The notes under the pieces were generated by a model. That model was not told the DNA's origin, ran no database searches, and was given only the letters and a program-made list of their open reading frames with translations. The translations under genes and the position numbers were made by a program. Shown here in pieces: positions 62,577 through 64,000 of a stretch of 64,000 nucleotides of DNA. This DNA comes from Hyperoodon ampullatus (taxonomy: Eukaryota; Chordata; Mammalia; Artiodactyla; Ziphiidae), in assembly GCA_949752795.1 (NCBI GenBank), contig CATKHW010000365.1, forward strand, positions 620,001-684,000, read 5' to 3'. The stretch's first letter is position 1. The number at the start of each line of letters is the position of its first letter.

Positions 62577-64000
62577 CTGTTAGGCATTTGGACGGGCACA
62601 TATCACTCTAAATTCCCGGCAGGAAGAACAAGTAACCAAAGTTTCAGCCCCCCACCGGGAACCAGCTTAGGTTCTGAACCAAAATTTTGGACTTGCGGTC
62701 AGCTCAGCAAAATCGAGTTGAAAAATGGAGCTCAGGGGCACAGCAATTAACAAAGAGGCAGAGTAATAACGGACAATTATCGTCCAAAAATCTGTTGAGG
62801 GAAGGCAACGAGGTGGACTTGAAAGCGAGGCAGAATAGCAGGAAACTGATTTCAAGAGGTACGATGGAATCGCCTTTAAAGCACAGGAAGAGGGCACAAC
62901 TACGACAATGATACACTTGGCCAAAAAGGGCGTATGCGTTTTCTCCTGAATATATTCAGGAGAAAACGCATACGCCCTTTTTGGCCAAGCAAGCAAGCGG
63001 GCAATGCAAATCTGCACTACAAAGAAGTATCACTTCCCACCAGTCAAAAGCGACATCCACAAAATGTGTAAAATCCAGAAAGGCAAGACGGGCCCTGGAG
63101 AACAGGGAGCCTTGTTATGCTGATGGGCGGGATGTAAATTGCCAACTGCCTCTCTGGAGGAGTATATTGTGTTCCCTAAAACAAGTAAAGAACAGAGCTA
63201 CAGAGCCAAGGGCACTTCCAGTCTAGGGAATATACCTTGGGAATTCTGAATATCAATATGACAGAGCCACCACAAAATTTAGGGCTGCACTGCTTACAAG
63301 GACCTCAACTTGGGTACACCTTAAATATCCCAGGAAATATAAAAATGGTTCAAAAAATTGTGGTACTTACGTACGATGGAATATCCCTCAGCCATGAAAT
63401 CAATGTCATAAGACCAGTAGCAGCAAAATGGGTGGATTCAGGTACGATGATTCTAAGTGAAATAAGTCACAGAGAAAAAGAAATGTATCATAAGATATCA
63501 CTTATGAAGATCCTGTAAACATGGCTACACTTGAACTGAGTTAGGAAAGAGAACAGTGTCTCACATGTAGAAAACAGTCTTATGCCTGCTTAAGGGGGAA
63601 GGAGAGGTGGGGTGATGCATAAAACTAGAGTTTGATATAAGCACAGGTACCGTTCCAAAAACCAACTATGGAATAGACAAGACCTACACCTTCCTCAGTG
63701 AAAGGGACTCAAAACCCCATATTTCCCGCAGAGGAATATATCTGACTAGTAAGAATCTTAAAACCTATGTATTGATATGTCTCCGTAAGGGAATCAAGTG
63801 TGTCTAGACTGGCATAAACATGGCAGCGAGAATCAGCTCAAACCCACTATAAAAAGGAATTTCAAAAACAAAACAAAAAAACTGGGAAATTCTTTACAAT
63901 TCCTTCAGGGTCTCTGATAAAACCTGGAATGACCCGATCTACAATGACAGCTGGATGTGGCATAAGAGTGACACTTGGGACTGAGACGACTGGAGAGATT
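62577..64000 (+). repeat. Satellite monomer M37, partial (1,424 bp), copy of M25
   Basis: Matches M25 to the last base; cut by the window end about 310 bp before the unit would finish. Confidence 0.97.
62916..62989. repeat. 74-bp palindrome in M37, perfect (copy of M25)
   Basis: Both 37-base arms are fully complementary without spacer. Confidence 0.98.

Larger units (their letters stand above)
1..64000 (+). repeat. Satellite DNA array, ~1,738-bp monomer, 36.8 copies
   Basis: One repeat unit recurs head to tail across the entire window with no interruption and no inversion. The start motif CTGTTAGGCATTTGG returns at 1, 1738, 3477, 5213, 6952, 8691, 10430 and so on to 62577. Complete units are 1,735-1,743 bp long. 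Each carries the same landmarks in the same order: the start motif, a 74-bp palindrome near unit position 341, the motif TTACGTACGATGG near 790, a TATAAAAA motif near 1272, an A-rich tract near 1288 and CTCCCAACTTGGAGAGACAG near the end. No transfer RNA, ribosomal RNA or intact protein gene is visible. The call as a satellite is certain from the sequence; a role at a centromere or in heterochromatin is inference. Confidence 0.99.
50522..64000 (+). repeat. 12-monomer higher-order repeat unit, copy 2 (13,479 bp visible)
   Basis: This is a near-identical copy of 29665-43143. By eye I found only two differences: 36147 T versus 57004 G, and 38709 C versus 59566 T. Identity of this order, against about 5% divergence between neighbouring monomers, means a very recent duplication by unequal exchange between arrays, or very strong recent homogenisation. 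The copy is still matching at the last base of the window, so its true right end lies outside, expected 7,378 bp further on if the unit is a full tandem 12-mer. Confidence 0.96.

Noticed and set aside
1..64000. CRISPR array
   Set aside because: The repeats are 1.7 kb units without unique spacers between them.

Overview
The whole 64 kb is one uninterrupted head-to-tail array of a single satellite repeat. The unit is about 1,738 bp (range here 1,735-1,743 bp). All copies face the same way: 36 complete copies and a 1,424-bp partial copy at the right edge. There is no unique flanking DNA, no recognisable protein-coding gene, no RNA gene, no autonomous transposon and no CRISPR array. For reference the copies are numbered M1-M37, each starting at the motif CTGTTAGGCATTTGG. 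Neighbouring copies differ at very roughly 5% of positions (one 250-bp comparison by eye), mostly single-base changes and 1-4 bp indels.

The host is almost certainly a eukaryote with cytosine methylation, most likely a vertebrate. Reasons: tens of kilobases of long-unit satellite without genes, a multi-monomer higher-order organisation, and many variable sites that are CpG in some copies and TpG or CpA in others. I cannot name the species. Unit lengths near 1.7 kb are known for the common cetacean satellite, but I cannot confirm any sequence match, and unit length alone proves nothing.

Layout: (a) M1-M11 (1 to about 19.1 kb) hold two diverged versions of one multi-monomer block. M1-M6 pair with M7-M11, but the second version has one monomer fewer, and its fusion point lies within about 60 bp of the palindrome of M9. 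(b) M12-M17 (19.1-29.55 kb) are a mixed stretch; M15-M18 share a run of private variants, suggesting local amplification. (c) From 29,665 onward the array is built from a 20,857-bp, 12-monomer higher-order unit. Its first copy runs to 50,521. The second runs from 50,522 to the window end (13,479 bp visible) and matches the first except for two single-base differences that I could find.

The most striking element inside the monomer is a 74-bp inverted repeat with 37-bp arms and no spacer (core CTGAATATATTCAG), at about position 341-414 of every unit. It is perfect in 11 of 37 copies and nearly perfect in most others. Its extrusion or recombination potential, and its position next to the M9 fusion point, make it the best candidate for something functional or mechanistic here. 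Several open frames of 60-200 codons recur in every monomer, but most start at TTG, CTG or GTG, break by frameshift or stop in many copies, and occur on both strands. I treat them as non-coding.
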